A stretch of 64,000 bases of DNA, taken from Zhuqueibacter pondensis. GTDB lineage: Bacteria; Zhuqueibacterota; Zhuqueibacteria; Zhuqueibacterales; Zhuqueibacteraceae. Each line of letters opens with the position of its first letter. Positions within the stretch are counted from its first letter, which is position 1. This document shows, piece by piece, positions 36,901 through 43,908 of this stretch. Both the position numbers and the translations under genes were made by a program. Location: the NCBI GenBank assembly GCA_034505955.1, contig JAPDQK010000005.1, positions 62,001 to 126,000 of the forward strand. The letters run 5' to 3'. The notes beneath the pieces are model-generated. The model saw only the letters and a list, made by a program, of their open reading frames with translations. It had not been told where the DNA came from and searched no databases.

Positions 36901-37031
36901 TCGCTCAAGTCGGGAATGGCATCGACCGGCGTGTTGAGCATGGCGTAAATGCCGCCGAAGATAGCGAAGACGGTCATGAGGATGACCAGAAATTTGTTGC
37001 GAATGGACCAATCGATGATTTTGGGTAACAT
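33918..37031 (-). CDS. cusA: CusA/CzcA-type RND metal efflux pump, inner-membrane subunit
   Basis: This 1037-residue RND transporter exports monovalent copper or silver ions through a tripartite pump. The start MLPKIIDWSIRNKFLVI, then DAIPDLSDVQVIIYTKFEGQ and EDQVTYPLTTAM are typical of CusA. The membrane part has the GGIAIAIGAMVDAAIIMIEN block with the proton-relay Asp, and ALAGLDAETGVVMLLYL near the C-terminus. Methionines in NRVDMLSTGIKTPVGIKI fit the Cu/Ag branch. GGAG lies ten bases before the ATG. Its CusB and TolC partners lie upstream on the same strand, but two small plus-strand genes sit between cusB and cusA, so they are not one simple operon. Confidence 0.95.
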   Translation of the reverse strand: MLPKIIDWSIRNKFLVILMTVFAIFGGIYAMLNTPVDAIPDLSDVQVIIYTKFEGQSPRIVEDQVTYPLTTAMVSVPRSTVVRGYSFFGYSLVYVIFEDGTDIYWARSRVLEYLNYAANRLPKGVVPALGPDATGVGWVFQYTLTSDKRDLAELRSIQDWYLKYELSAVEGVSEVASIGGFVKQYQVTVDPNRLLAYNIPLNMVMMAIQKSNHDVGGESIEISETEFMIRGLGYFKSIDDIKNVPLMADKMSGTPVYLRDVADVRLGPEMRRGIGEFNGEGEAVGGIIVMRYGENALKVIDAVKKKMEVLRAGLPEDVKIDIVYDRSSLIQRAIKTLREKLIEESIIVGLVCLVFLMHLRSGFVAIFTLPVAILISFMVMFYQGINANIMSLGGIAIAIGAMVDAAIIMIENAHKHIEHDAGKKEHWAIIADASKEVGPSLFYSLLVITLSFLPVFTLQQQEGRLFKPLAFTKTYSMAAAALLSITIVPILMGYFIRGRIMPEERNPINRFLIRIYDPVLHFVLRWKKFVIIGAIVIMAVTLFPFSQLGNEFMPPLYEGDLLYMPTALPGMSITKAKEVLQQSDKILRQFPEVHHVYGKIGRAETATDPAGLDMVETTVMLKPEEEWRPGMTVQKLIDEMDAALQIPGFSNVWTMPIKNRVDMLSTGIKTPVGIKISGADLKTLEAIGKEVEAVVKQVPGTLSAFAERAIGGNYIDYDINRDEAARYGLTVNDIHDVIQSAMGGMPVTTTVEGLERYTVNLRYSRELRDNLEALQRVLIPTPSGQQIPLNQVTTVSVNKGPMVIRTEDTRPNVWIYVDIKDIDIGTYVTMAKRAVAENTKLPAGYNIVWSGQYEYMERAKQRLFYVIPFTILIIFVIIYLNTRSVTKTMIVFLAVPFSLVGAIWLLYVLGYNLSIAVWVGIIALAGLDAETGVVMLLYLDVAYEDWKKKGLMRHLADLRDAIYHGAVRRIRPKIMTVATIIAGLLPIMWSHGTGADVMKRIAAPMVGGVVTSALMELAVYPVIYYLWKGKGMQEEKP

Positions 37032-37142
37032 AATGTTCTCCGAAATACGTGGGCAGAAAAACTGCTTGCAAGTGGGGTAGAATTATGTTATAATTCATTA
37101 GTGAAATATTTTCTTTGTCAATGTTTTAGTAGGAGAATTACC

Positions 37143-37514
37143 ATGGGACTCATTCACAAACCAGTCACGCTCATTGGCACGCTGGGTACGAAGACTTTCA
37201 CTGCTCTGGTGGACACCACCGCCTCATGGTCTTACATCCGCAAAGAGGAGGCCATGTCCATTGCTCCTCCTTTTAAAGTTGCAGAACCCATCACTGTGAG
37301 GATAGGCAAAGGCGCGACTCAAGTTGATGAAGTGATGATCAGCGACATTGAGCTTGATGGATATCGCATGTATGGGACGTTTATCATCGTTCCCGAGTTA
37401 ACCGAGGAGCTGATCATCGGTGCGGACTTTTTACAGCTTTGGAAAATCAAACTCGACCCGATGACTGAGGAAATTATCATTGACCCGTCGGCGCTGCAAC
37501 TTCAGTTAATTTAA
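37143..37514 (+). CDS. Retropepsin-like protein, altered active-site motif (copy 1)
   Basis: This 123-residue protein resembles a single-domain aspartic protease of the retropepsin type. The expected DTGAS motif reads TALVDTTASWSYI, so the glycine is replaced by threonine. The C-terminal part has the hydrophobic LIIGADFLQLWKIKLD, which matches the second retropepsin motif. AGGAG lies before ATG 37143; the upstream extension is not shared with copy 2. It forms a tandem pair with the next gene, with clear similarity along the length. Catalytic activity is doubtful. It lies opposite to cusA and cusB. Confidence 0.75.
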   Translation: MGLIHKPVTLIGTLGTKTFTALVDTTASWSYIRKEEAMSIAPPFKVAEPITVRIGKGATQVDEVMISDIELDGYRMYGTFIIVPELTEELIIGADFLQLWKIKLDPMTEEIIIDPSALQLQLI

Positions 37515-37537
37515 AGCCACTTTTGCAAAAAACTACG

Positions 37538-37909
37538 ATGGGACTTATTTACAAACCAGTAACGCTTATCGGTACCAAGGGAACGAAGACCTTCAGAACG
37601 CTGATGGATACCGGCGCTTCAAGGTGCTACATCCGCAAAAAAGAAGCCGGTTTTATCGCCCCACCTTACAAAATCGCAACCCCAATGGAGTTGCGGTTAG
37701 GTAAAGGGAAAACTCAGGTTGATGAACTGCTGGTTAGCTTCATTGAGTTAAATGGACTTCGTATGCATTGGGCGTTCATCATCGTCCCTAAGTTAACCGA
37801 GGAGCTGATCATCGGCGCGGACTTCTTCCAACGCTGGAAAATCAAACTTGACCCTGGGGCTGAGGACATCATCATCGATCTCTCGGCGTTGAAAATCCAA
37901 ATGGTGTAA
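37538..37909 (+). CDS. Retropepsin-like aspartic protease (copy 2)
   Basis: This 123-residue paralogue of the preceding gene keeps the intact active-site motif TLMDTGASRCYI, and has LIIGADFFQRWKIKLD near the end. Retropepsins act as dimers of such a domain, so a homodimer, or a heterodimer with the altered copy 1, is possible. No ribosome site is seen before ATG 37538, 23 bases after the copy-1 stop, so translation may be coupled. Substrate is unknown. Confidence 0.8.
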   Translation: MGLIYKPVTLIGTKGTKTFRTLMDTGASRCYIRKKEAGFIAPPYKIATPMELRLGKGKTQVDELLVSFIELNGLRMHWAFIIVPKLTEELIIGADFFQRWKIKLDPGAEDIIIDLSALKIQMV

Positions 37910-38004
37910 GAGTCATGCTACCTTCTCCTTATCTTTTCTACCTTTTCATACGCTTTGGCAATTCTTCACTTACTCGTTGTTGGTTTTCACACTTACGAAT
38001 CAAA

Positions 38005-38154
38005 CAGCGAGTATGAGTACGAGTAGGAGTAGGAGTTTATTTCCGATTAGGTCAAATGACCTGCTCGCTCTTACTCGTACTCTTTCTCATACTCTTAATC
38101 GCTGTAGCAGTTATTAAAGCGAGTAAGAGTACGAGTATGAGTAAGAGTACGAGC
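38005..38154. repeat. Degenerate GAGTAN hexamer array and hairpin, locus 2
   Basis: A left arm of GAGTAT, GAGTAC, GAGTAG units (38005-38036) faces a reverse-complement arm of TACTCT and ACTCGT units (about 38070-38104). A direct copy of the left arm follows at 38119-38154. The ends CAGCGAGTA and AATCGCTG also pair. The stem could span about 35 bases with mismatches. It lies between the retropepsin pair and the end of cusB. Confidence 0.7.
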
Positions 38155-38176
38155 ATCCAGGATCAAGAATCTAGCA

Positions 38177-39841
38177 TTATTTCATCTCCACCAGCTTCAT
38201 CCCGCACTTGGGGCAATCTCCCGGCGCGTCCATGATCACTTCCGGATGCATCTCGCAAGTATATTTTTTTGCACCTGCGGATTGAACCTTGCCCATGTCG
38301 TGAGATGAATGGCCGGAAACGCTGCCGCTGTCTTGCATCTGGTGCCCCTTGTGCTCTTCACTCGGCATCTGATGACCTTTATGCTCCTCGCTTTGCTCCC
38401 CTTCGCCCACTCTCCCTTTCTCCCGTTCTCCCTTCGGCGTCGTTTGCATCCCACCGTGGCCGGCATGGCCGCTGGTGAATTGTGCCACGGCACTGCGTAA
38501 GTTGCTTGCCGAGTCGATGAGAAATTGCGAGGAGATCACCAGTTGTTCGCCTTCTTGCAAGCCTTCGAGAATTTCCAAATATCCATCGGCGCTGCGCCCA
38601 ACCTTCACCTCGCGAGGCTCGAAATAACCAGCGGAGAGAGCCACGATTGCCACTCGGCGCGGGCCTGCAGGGATAATCGCCTGTTCCGGCACCGCAATCA
38701 CCGGCTCGCCCATCTCGGAAACGATGCGCACACTGGCAAACATTTCCGGACGCAGCTCAATCCGGCTGCGCGGATTGGCAAACTCCAATCGCACTTTCGC
38801 CGTGCGCGTTTCCATCGAGAGCATGGGATAAAGGTAGGTGACTTTGCCGCTGAAAATTTTTCCGGGGATATAGGCCAGCTCCATCTCTGCCGGTTGTCCA
38901 ACCTTCACCCACGGCAATTCGTATTCGTAAACGTCGGCGATGACCCAGATCGTCGAAAGGTCGGCGATCTGAAAGAGCTTCATGCCGGGCATTACCGCTG
39001 CGCCTTGCACGATCATTTTTTCCATCACAATGCCATCGGCAGGGGAGTAGAACATGAGCGTGCGCCGCGGCTTGCCGGTTCTTTCCAATTCGGCAATTTC
39101 CCTATCGCTGATGTCCCAAAGCTCCAAGCGCCGCCGCGCACTTTCCACCAAGCTTGCCGAACCCGCCACGGCCTCTTGCACTTCGCTGCCGGAAGTGGCT
39201 TTCTGATAGCGCAGCGCCAAGAGATATTCTTCCTGCGTTGAGACCAGCTCGGGGCTGTACAGCTCGAGCAAGGGCTGCCCCTTTTGTACCGGCTGGCCGG
39301 TAACATTGACGTAGAGCTTCTCCACCCAGCCCATGATTCTGGTGTTGATGTCATAAAGCTTTGTTTCATCGACTTCAATTTTACCGACGGTGCGAATGAC
39401 CTTGCGCATTTTTATTTTTTGCACCTCTTCGGTTCGCACGCCGATGTTTTGCACGACCGTGGGATCGATTTTGATGGCGCTGCCGGCCACCTCTTCGGTC
39501 TCGCCTTCATACACCGGAACCATGTCCATGCCGCAGTCCGGCGCTTTGCCGGGCTTCGGGGAAGTCAGCCAGGGGTGCATGGGGTCTTTGTAATAGAGAA
39601 TTTTTCTCTCACCCGAGTTGTTCGTTTCTTTTTCTGCTTCTGCGTACACCGGAACGAAATCCATCCCGTCAGAGGATTTCATCGGTGTCGGCGAGGTGCG
39701 TTCCGGGTTCATGGGGTCGCGATAGAAGAGAATCTTGCGCTCTGCTGTCGCGCCGCCTTCCTTTGCCGGTCGAAAGAAAAACCAACCGGCAGCTAAACCG
39801 AGAGCGATACTGATGATGGCGGTGAGGGCAATTTTTTTCAT
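38177..39841 (-). CDS. cusB: CusB-type periplasmic adaptor with extra metal-binding modules
   Basis: This 554-residue membrane-fusion protein links CusA to the outer-membrane channel. After a signal anchor (MKKIALTAIISIALGLAAGW) come two heavy-metal-binding motifs, ILFYRDPMNPERTSP...GMDFVPVY and ILYYKDPMHPWLTSP...CGMDMVPVY; the first has lost its His and Cys. The adaptor core has VGKIEVDETKLYDINTRIMG and QPLLELYSPELVSTQEEYL. The C-terminus adds a His-rich linker with EEHKGHQM twice, then a third module KKYTCEMHPEVIMDAPGDCP. ATG 39841 has AGGAG nine bases upstream. The TolC-family gene lies upstream and cusA downstream. Confidence 0.94.
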   Translation of the reverse strand: MKKIALTAIISIALGLAAGWFFFRPAKEGGATAERKILFYRDPMNPERTSPTPMKSSDGMDFVPVYAEAEKETNNSGERKILYYKDPMHPWLTSPKPGKAPDCGMDMVPVYEGETEEVAGSAIKIDPTVVQNIGVRTEEVQKIKMRKVIRTVGKIEVDETKLYDINTRIMGWVEKLYVNVTGQPVQKGQPLLELYSPELVSTQEEYLLALRYQKATSGSEVQEAVAGSASLVESARRRLELWDISDREIAELERTGKPRRTLMFYSPADGIVMEKMIVQGAAVMPGMKLFQIADLSTIWVIADVYEYELPWVKVGQPAEMELAYIPGKIFSGKVTYLYPMLSMETRTAKVRLEFANPRSRIELRPEMFASVRIVSEMGEPVIAVPEQAIIPAGPRRVAIVALSAGYFEPREVKVGRSADGYLEILEGLQEGEQLVISSQFLIDSASNLRSAVAQFTSGHAGHGGMQTTPKGEREKGRVGEGEQSEEHKGHQMPSEEHKGHQMQDSGSVSGHSSHDMGKVQSAGAKKYTCEMHPEVIMDAPGDCPKCGMKLVEMK

Positions 39842-40015
39842 GACATTTTTCTCCTGCAAAACTCATTCAATTTCATGACTTCATTGCTAGTGAAAAAATA
39901 TTGCGTTTTGTGGCAAAATCTCGTATTTTATCAAAAAATGGATTCGATCCGTTTGGATGATTCGCAAGGGCGAATCAGTCGCTCGTTTTGTCACACTCAT
40001 TCCGGAGAAACAATC

Positions 40016-40261
40016 ATGACTTTTCCAATGTTTACCAGAGTTATCCTCGTTCAAAATCTGCCCGATGAAAATCTTTTTGCCGGAGATATGGGGACCCTTG
40101 TTGAGCATCATCCAGCAACCGATCAGTATCCCGAGGGCTATGAAGTCGAGTTTTTCGCTGGCAATGGCGAGACACTTACCGTAGCGTCGATACCGGCAAC
40201 GGCTCTTCGACAAGCGACCCGCCGGGATATGCTGCACGTTCGCGAACTTGTAACCGTTTGA
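40016..40261 (+). CDS. DUF4926-like small protein
   Basis: This 81-residue soluble protein reads FTRVILVQNLPDENLFAGDM then GTLVEHHPATDQYPEGYEVEFF, the pattern of DUF4926 proteins, small beta-rich proteins of unknown function often near toxin-antitoxin genes. ATG 40016 has GGAG eight bases upstream; a 47-codon upstream extension is probably not translated. It lies on the plus strand between two minus-strand efflux genes. A metal-resistance role is not supported by the sequence itself. Confidence 0.7.
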   Translation: MTFPMFTRVILVQNLPDENLFAGDMGTLVEHHPATDQYPEGYEVEFFAGNGETLTVASIPATALRQATRRDMLHVRELVTV

Positions 40262-40386
40262 AGCGTTCCGCAATTACAGTAATTTTCAGAAAGTATTGTT
40301 GCCCAGCCGAGTTGGATTGCAGAATATTTTCATTTGCGCTCGCATTTCCAAGCCATATCCACTCTCTTCCAAACTTAAAAATTCCA

Positions 40387-41637
40387 TCAATCCAATTTTA
40401 GCAGCTCCGCACCGACGGCAAGTTCCAGCTCCGCCATTCGCGCACCGAAATCTGCCAATGCCTGATGCGCGGCGAGTTTCATATCGCGCAGCACCCGCTG
40501 GCTGTCGAGCAGCATGAGAAAATCCACTTTGTTGGTTTCATAAGCCGCACGATTGGCCAGCAGCGATTGCTCCGCCTGTGGCACAATGGTTTTTTGAAAA
40601 ATTCGTACACTCCGTGCCGTTTGCTCGACTTTATAAAATGCGCTTTCGATTTCTGCGCGTACCATGTTGCGCATCGACTGCAAGCTGGCAGTGGCCATTT
40701 GATAATTGGCATCGGCTTCCTGCACCTGCAGATTTTCCTTGCGCCAGAAATAGAGCGGAACATTGAAGGAAAGCATCGCATCCCAGTTGCTCATCTCCGG
40801 CATCTGTCGATGCGTGAAGCTCAGCATGAAATCCGGGAAATATTCGCGACGCGCCAGCCGACCGGAAAGCCGATACATGTCCGCCATCGCCTGCATGTTT
40901 TTCAATTCGGGGCGATGGGCATACGCCATGTGCACAAGCGAATCCAAAGAGAATGAAAATTGGCGCGGATCAAAGTGTTCGGTAATCATGGGCACCGGCG
41001 TATCGCCGGGCCGATCCAGCAGAGCATTGAGCATGGCCGCCATCGAATGGCGCTCCTGCGCCAGCATCAGGCTGTCGTTGACCATCATCGAATACTCGGT
41101 TTGCGCCTTGATGAGGTCCGGCTGCAAGCCCATACCCGTGGCGTATTTGACATTGGCGATCGCGATGAACTGCCGCATCAGCTCGCGATTTTCGCGGTTG
41201 ACCTCCAGCGCGTAATCGAGATGAAAAAGCATGAAGTAAACTTTCTTGACGGCAGTGAGGACTTTTAAGGTCACCAACTCGTAGTCGGCGCCCCTCGCTT
41301 CCGCCTCTTGACGCGCCATGCCGGACATCAAGTTCAGCTTGCCGGGAAAATCAAACATCTGGCTGATGGTGATGGCGCGTTCGTTTTTAAAAGCGTTGCG
41401 CAGCGGATATGGCGCGTACATCACTTGCAAACCGATTTGCGGATCTTCGAGCGTACCGGCCTGTTTGATGCGCGCTTGCATCGCTTGCCAGCGTTTCTGC
41501 GCCGCGCGAATTTCCGGATTGTGCGCACGCGCTTCGCGAATAAACTCGGAGAGCCTGACGACCGTGCCTTCGTTAGCTTGAGCAACAGCTAAAACACAGC
41601 GACAAAGCAAAATATTCACAATCAAAAATGATTTCAT
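40387..41637 (-). CDS. TolC-family outer-membrane efflux protein (CusC-like)
   Basis: This 416-residue protein has a signal peptide (MKSFLIVNILLCRCVLAVAQA) and the TolC coiled-coil repeat pattern: AREHNPEIRAAQ-like AHNPEIRAAQKRWQAM, then LKVLTAVKKVYFMLFHLDYAL in the first half, and MVRAEIESAFYKVEQTA with VDFLMLLDSQRVL in the second. It should form the outer-membrane duct of the CusBA pump. It is the first of three same-strand pump genes, separated from cusB by a plus-strand DUF4926 gene. The Cys-rich small gene lies upstream. Confidence 0.92.
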   Translation of the reverse strand: MKSFLIVNILLCRCVLAVAQANEGTVVRLSEFIREARAHNPEIRAAQKRWQAMQARIKQAGTLEDPQIGLQVMYAPYPLRNAFKNERAITISQMFDFPGKLNLMSGMARQEAEARGADYELVTLKVLTAVKKVYFMLFHLDYALEVNRENRELMRQFIAIANVKYATGMGLQPDLIKAQTEYSMMVNDSLMLAQERHSMAAMLNALLDRPGDTPVPMITEHFDPRQFSFSLDSLVHMAYAHRPELKNMQAMADMYRLSGRLARREYFPDFMLSFTHRQMPEMSNWDAMLSFNVPLYFWRKENLQVQEADANYQMATASLQSMRNMVRAEIESAFYKVEQTARSVRIFQKTIVPQAEQSLLANRAAYETNKVDFLMLLDSQRVLRDMKLAAHQALADFGARMAELELAVGAELLKLD

Positions 41638-41779
41638 AAGCCAACCATGTTATGGTAACAGTTTTCTTATACTCATTTTGTTAAATTAACAAATTGAGTA
41701 AGCTTAATGACAAAAAGGTTATTCAGGGGATAAAGTATCTTGGGTCAGGAAAGGGCACACTACACCCTTGCTTGTGGAA

Positions 41780-42214
41780 TCAGATGAGAAAAGTGGCCAT
41801 CAGCTTATAGCGTTGATTGCAGGCGAGGTGATGATTGAATGAAGAGAAGTTTTCAGTCTCACCGGTTGTCAGTGCAAACTTACGACCTGTTTCATCAAAT
41901 TTGGCTGGCACCCCGAGATCGGCATGCATTCGTGAAGGTTTTTCCAAATTAGTCCGGGCTGGCAAGGGCTCATCCAGCGGACGAGCACTTCCACCACTGC
42001 AACAGACCATGCGAGAAGATGAGTCGAACTCACAGCATGGTGCACTGACACCGGCAACTGTTTGAGCCTTGCAGCAAGTCGATTTCATCGTCTTGTTGAG
42101 CACAGGGACGAAAAACTGCAACAGACTAACGCAAAGTAAAAAAGAAACGGTTTTGTAAAATTTGCCCACTGCGGTTTCAAAAGGTTTTATTAAAAAATGT
42201 AACAACAAATTCAT
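41780..42214 (-). CDS. Cys-rich secreted or membrane protein upstream of the TolC gene
   Basis: This 144-residue frame from ATG 42214 has a hydrophobic N-terminal segment (TVSFLLCVSLLQFFVPVL) and then three vicinal Cys pairs: KSTCCKAQ, SAPCCEFD and MVCCSGGS. The rest is polar and unlike any family I know. Vicinal Cys pairs often bind soft metals, and the gene precedes the TolC-family pump gene, so a metal role is plausible. Codon evidence is weak and no ribosome site is obvious. Confidence 0.45.
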   Translation of the reverse strand: MNLLLHFLIKPFETAVGKFYKTVSFLLCVSLLQFFVPVLNKTMKSTCCKAQTVAGVSAPCCEFDSSSRMVCCSGGSARPLDEPLPARTNLEKPSRMHADLGVPAKFDETGRKFALTTGETENFSSFNHHLACNQRYKLMATFLI

Positions 42215-42860
42215 CAAAACTATTCCCGATCCAAGAGTGCCGGGAGGAATTCCGCTGTCGTTGGTTATCCTGCTTACTCAGCAAAATCGCTGAAGCGGCT
42301 GTGCCTTCAAAGATTATTGCTTCTCATTAACACTGCAATTGATCGCGGTATTTCCAACAGAAGTTGCCCTGCCGGAATATTCAACCGGAGAATCATAATA
42401 AAATAAACAGTTTTTGGCAAAAAAACAAGATTTCCGATTGCAATTTTCGATGATCTTTGTCGCCGTTTCAAGTGAATCATCCCTTACCCAGCAGGTCGAT
42501 TGCAAGTCGACGAAAACAGAAACTGCTCTTCCTGACTTTGCACCGATTATCTGCCGCTTGCCCTTGGCCACCGATAGGGGCAGCCGCACACCACGTGTCT
42601 CGTCTCCACGTGAGACGGTGTCCGCTGCAGTGACAAATTCTTTCGCACTTGAGTACGCTTCACCGGCATGTTTCAAAATTCGTAACCTACTGAGAAATTT
42701 TTGGATAAAAGAATTTTATCTTGGCTCATTTTCATGGCACGATCGTTGCTTTGAGCTATGGCAGTTATTTGTCTGAGCTTCAACGCTTGCTAAACAACTC
42801 AGTGAATTGGATGCAGTGAGCGGCAAGACAGGAAGCTTGCAAACATCATGGAGGTCAACA
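42215..42860. other. Region without a firmly supported gene
   Basis: Both strands have open frames of about 120 codons here (minus 42314-42676, plus 42414-42776), so at most one is real. The minus frame starts with TTG and has a Cys-containing tail (CNRKSCFFAKNC); neither has a good ribosome site. The minus frame is slightly more protein-like. The promoter for the 42861 gene should lie at its right end. Confidence 0.35.
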
Positions 42861-43529
42861 ATGAAAATGCGGACGATTCAGCAAATGATCATCGGTGGTT
42901 GTGTGTGGGCGATAATGCAACTATTGCCTGCGCAGGCTGCGCTTGCCATGCAGAGTCAACAAGATGAAACTAAAGCCAGTGCGGCAGCCCCGGTGTTTGC
43001 CGAGGCCTCCGTCAAACCCGCAGCGCCTCATCCCGAATCCATTTCTACCAGGAAAGAAATTTCCCTGGTCCGTCCGACTGACAAGGTACCGGTGGTGAAT
43101 CTGAAAAAGATCGAAGCCGATAAAATCACTTCGTTCTTCGTGCGCGCTAACGACAGCAAGCGTATCCAGCTTTCGATGCTGGTGGCTTACAAACCCGAAT
43201 TAACCGAAGCAGTACGGCAAATGTTTGGCCAGACCGTGACGCCACTGGTATTCTCCGTCTCGACGCTGCCCAATCGTGCCGTTGAATTCGATCCGGCCAA
43301 ACTTCGCTTCGAACAAGGCGGTCGCATCTGGCAACCCGAAGTCAGCAAAAATACCGTTAGCATCTTGCCGCTCGATGAAAACGCCAAGTTTGGTGGCATG
43401 GTCACTGACAGCCAGGTACACCAGGGCATTGTGCTGCTGCCGGCTTGGATTGATCCGCAACAGCCGATTACATTGCGTTATGGCGATTTCCATTACCTCG
43501 CCAAGTTCGCAGATCTGCAAAAACAGTGA
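42861..43529 (+). CDS. Secreted protein of unknown function
   Basis: This 222-residue protein has a signal peptide (about residues 1-29, with a hydrophobic GGCVWAIMQLLPAQAALA) and then a Pro/Ala-rich linker. A domain from about residue 75 has many short beta strands (VVNLKKIEADKITSFFVRAN, TPLVFSVSTLPNRAVEFD, QPITLRYGDFHYLAKF), like a periplasmic beta domain. ATG 42861 has GGAGG seven to eight bases upstream. A terminator follows at 43643. I do not recognise a family. Confidence 0.7.
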   Translation: MKMRTIQQMIIGGCVWAIMQLLPAQAALAMQSQQDETKASAAAPVFAEASVKPAAPHPESISTRKEISLVRPTDKVPVVNLKKIEADKITSFFVRANDSKRIQLSMLVAYKPELTEAVRQMFGQTVTPLVFSVSTLPNRAVEFDPAKLRFEQGGRIWQPEVSKNTVSILPLDENAKFGGMVTDSQVHQGIVLLPAWIDPQQPITLRYGDFHYLAKFADLQKQ

Positions 43530-43642
43530 TGAGACAAATAGTTTGGCTTTGACATCCCTCCTCCCTCTATAGCACTTCTTTTGGCCGGATTCCCTTGTCC
43601 GGATGAAAGGCGAGTCCGCCAGAAGAAGCCCTCAATGCAGGC

Positions 43643-43703
43643 AATCCCCTCTGTGCTGTATCCCGCGATGCGGTGGCATACGGCGGAGGGGATTTTTATT
43701 TTC
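43643..43703 (+). terminator. Rho-independent terminator after the secreted unknown gene
   Basis: The arms AATCCCCTC (43643-43651) and GAGGGGATT (43686-43694) pair over nine bases, and a T-rich run ATTTTTATTTT follows. The loop is long (about 34 bases) and holds a smaller stem. It lies about 115 bases past the stop of the 42861-43529 gene. Confidence 0.7.
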
Positions 43704-43908
43704 CCCCCGATACCAACGGCAAAATTTTGAGATCGACACGCCTTGCAGCAACACCAAAAATCAAGTCGTAGTTTCAAAATTCTTCTTGATTCCTCTCTGA
43801 AAAAGCGCTATTTTTTTATCGCAATTAAAAACGAAACTTTTTTCGAGTTAACAGAATAATCGACCTCAATGGGTGTTAACCCAATCACATGAACTGCCTG
43901 AGAGAGGA

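Noticed and set aside
35754..37028. Plus-strand frame of 424 codons, rich in His and Asp
   Set aside because: It is the shadow of cusA; the His and Asp richness comes from complementary codons.
42414..42776. Plus-strand frame of 120 codons
   Set aside because: It overlaps a minus-strand frame of similar length, starts with TTG and has no family-like features.
43560..43710. Possible riboswitch before ggt
   Set aside because: The structure is explained by a terminator for the upstream gene, and I could not match it to a known riboswitch consensus.
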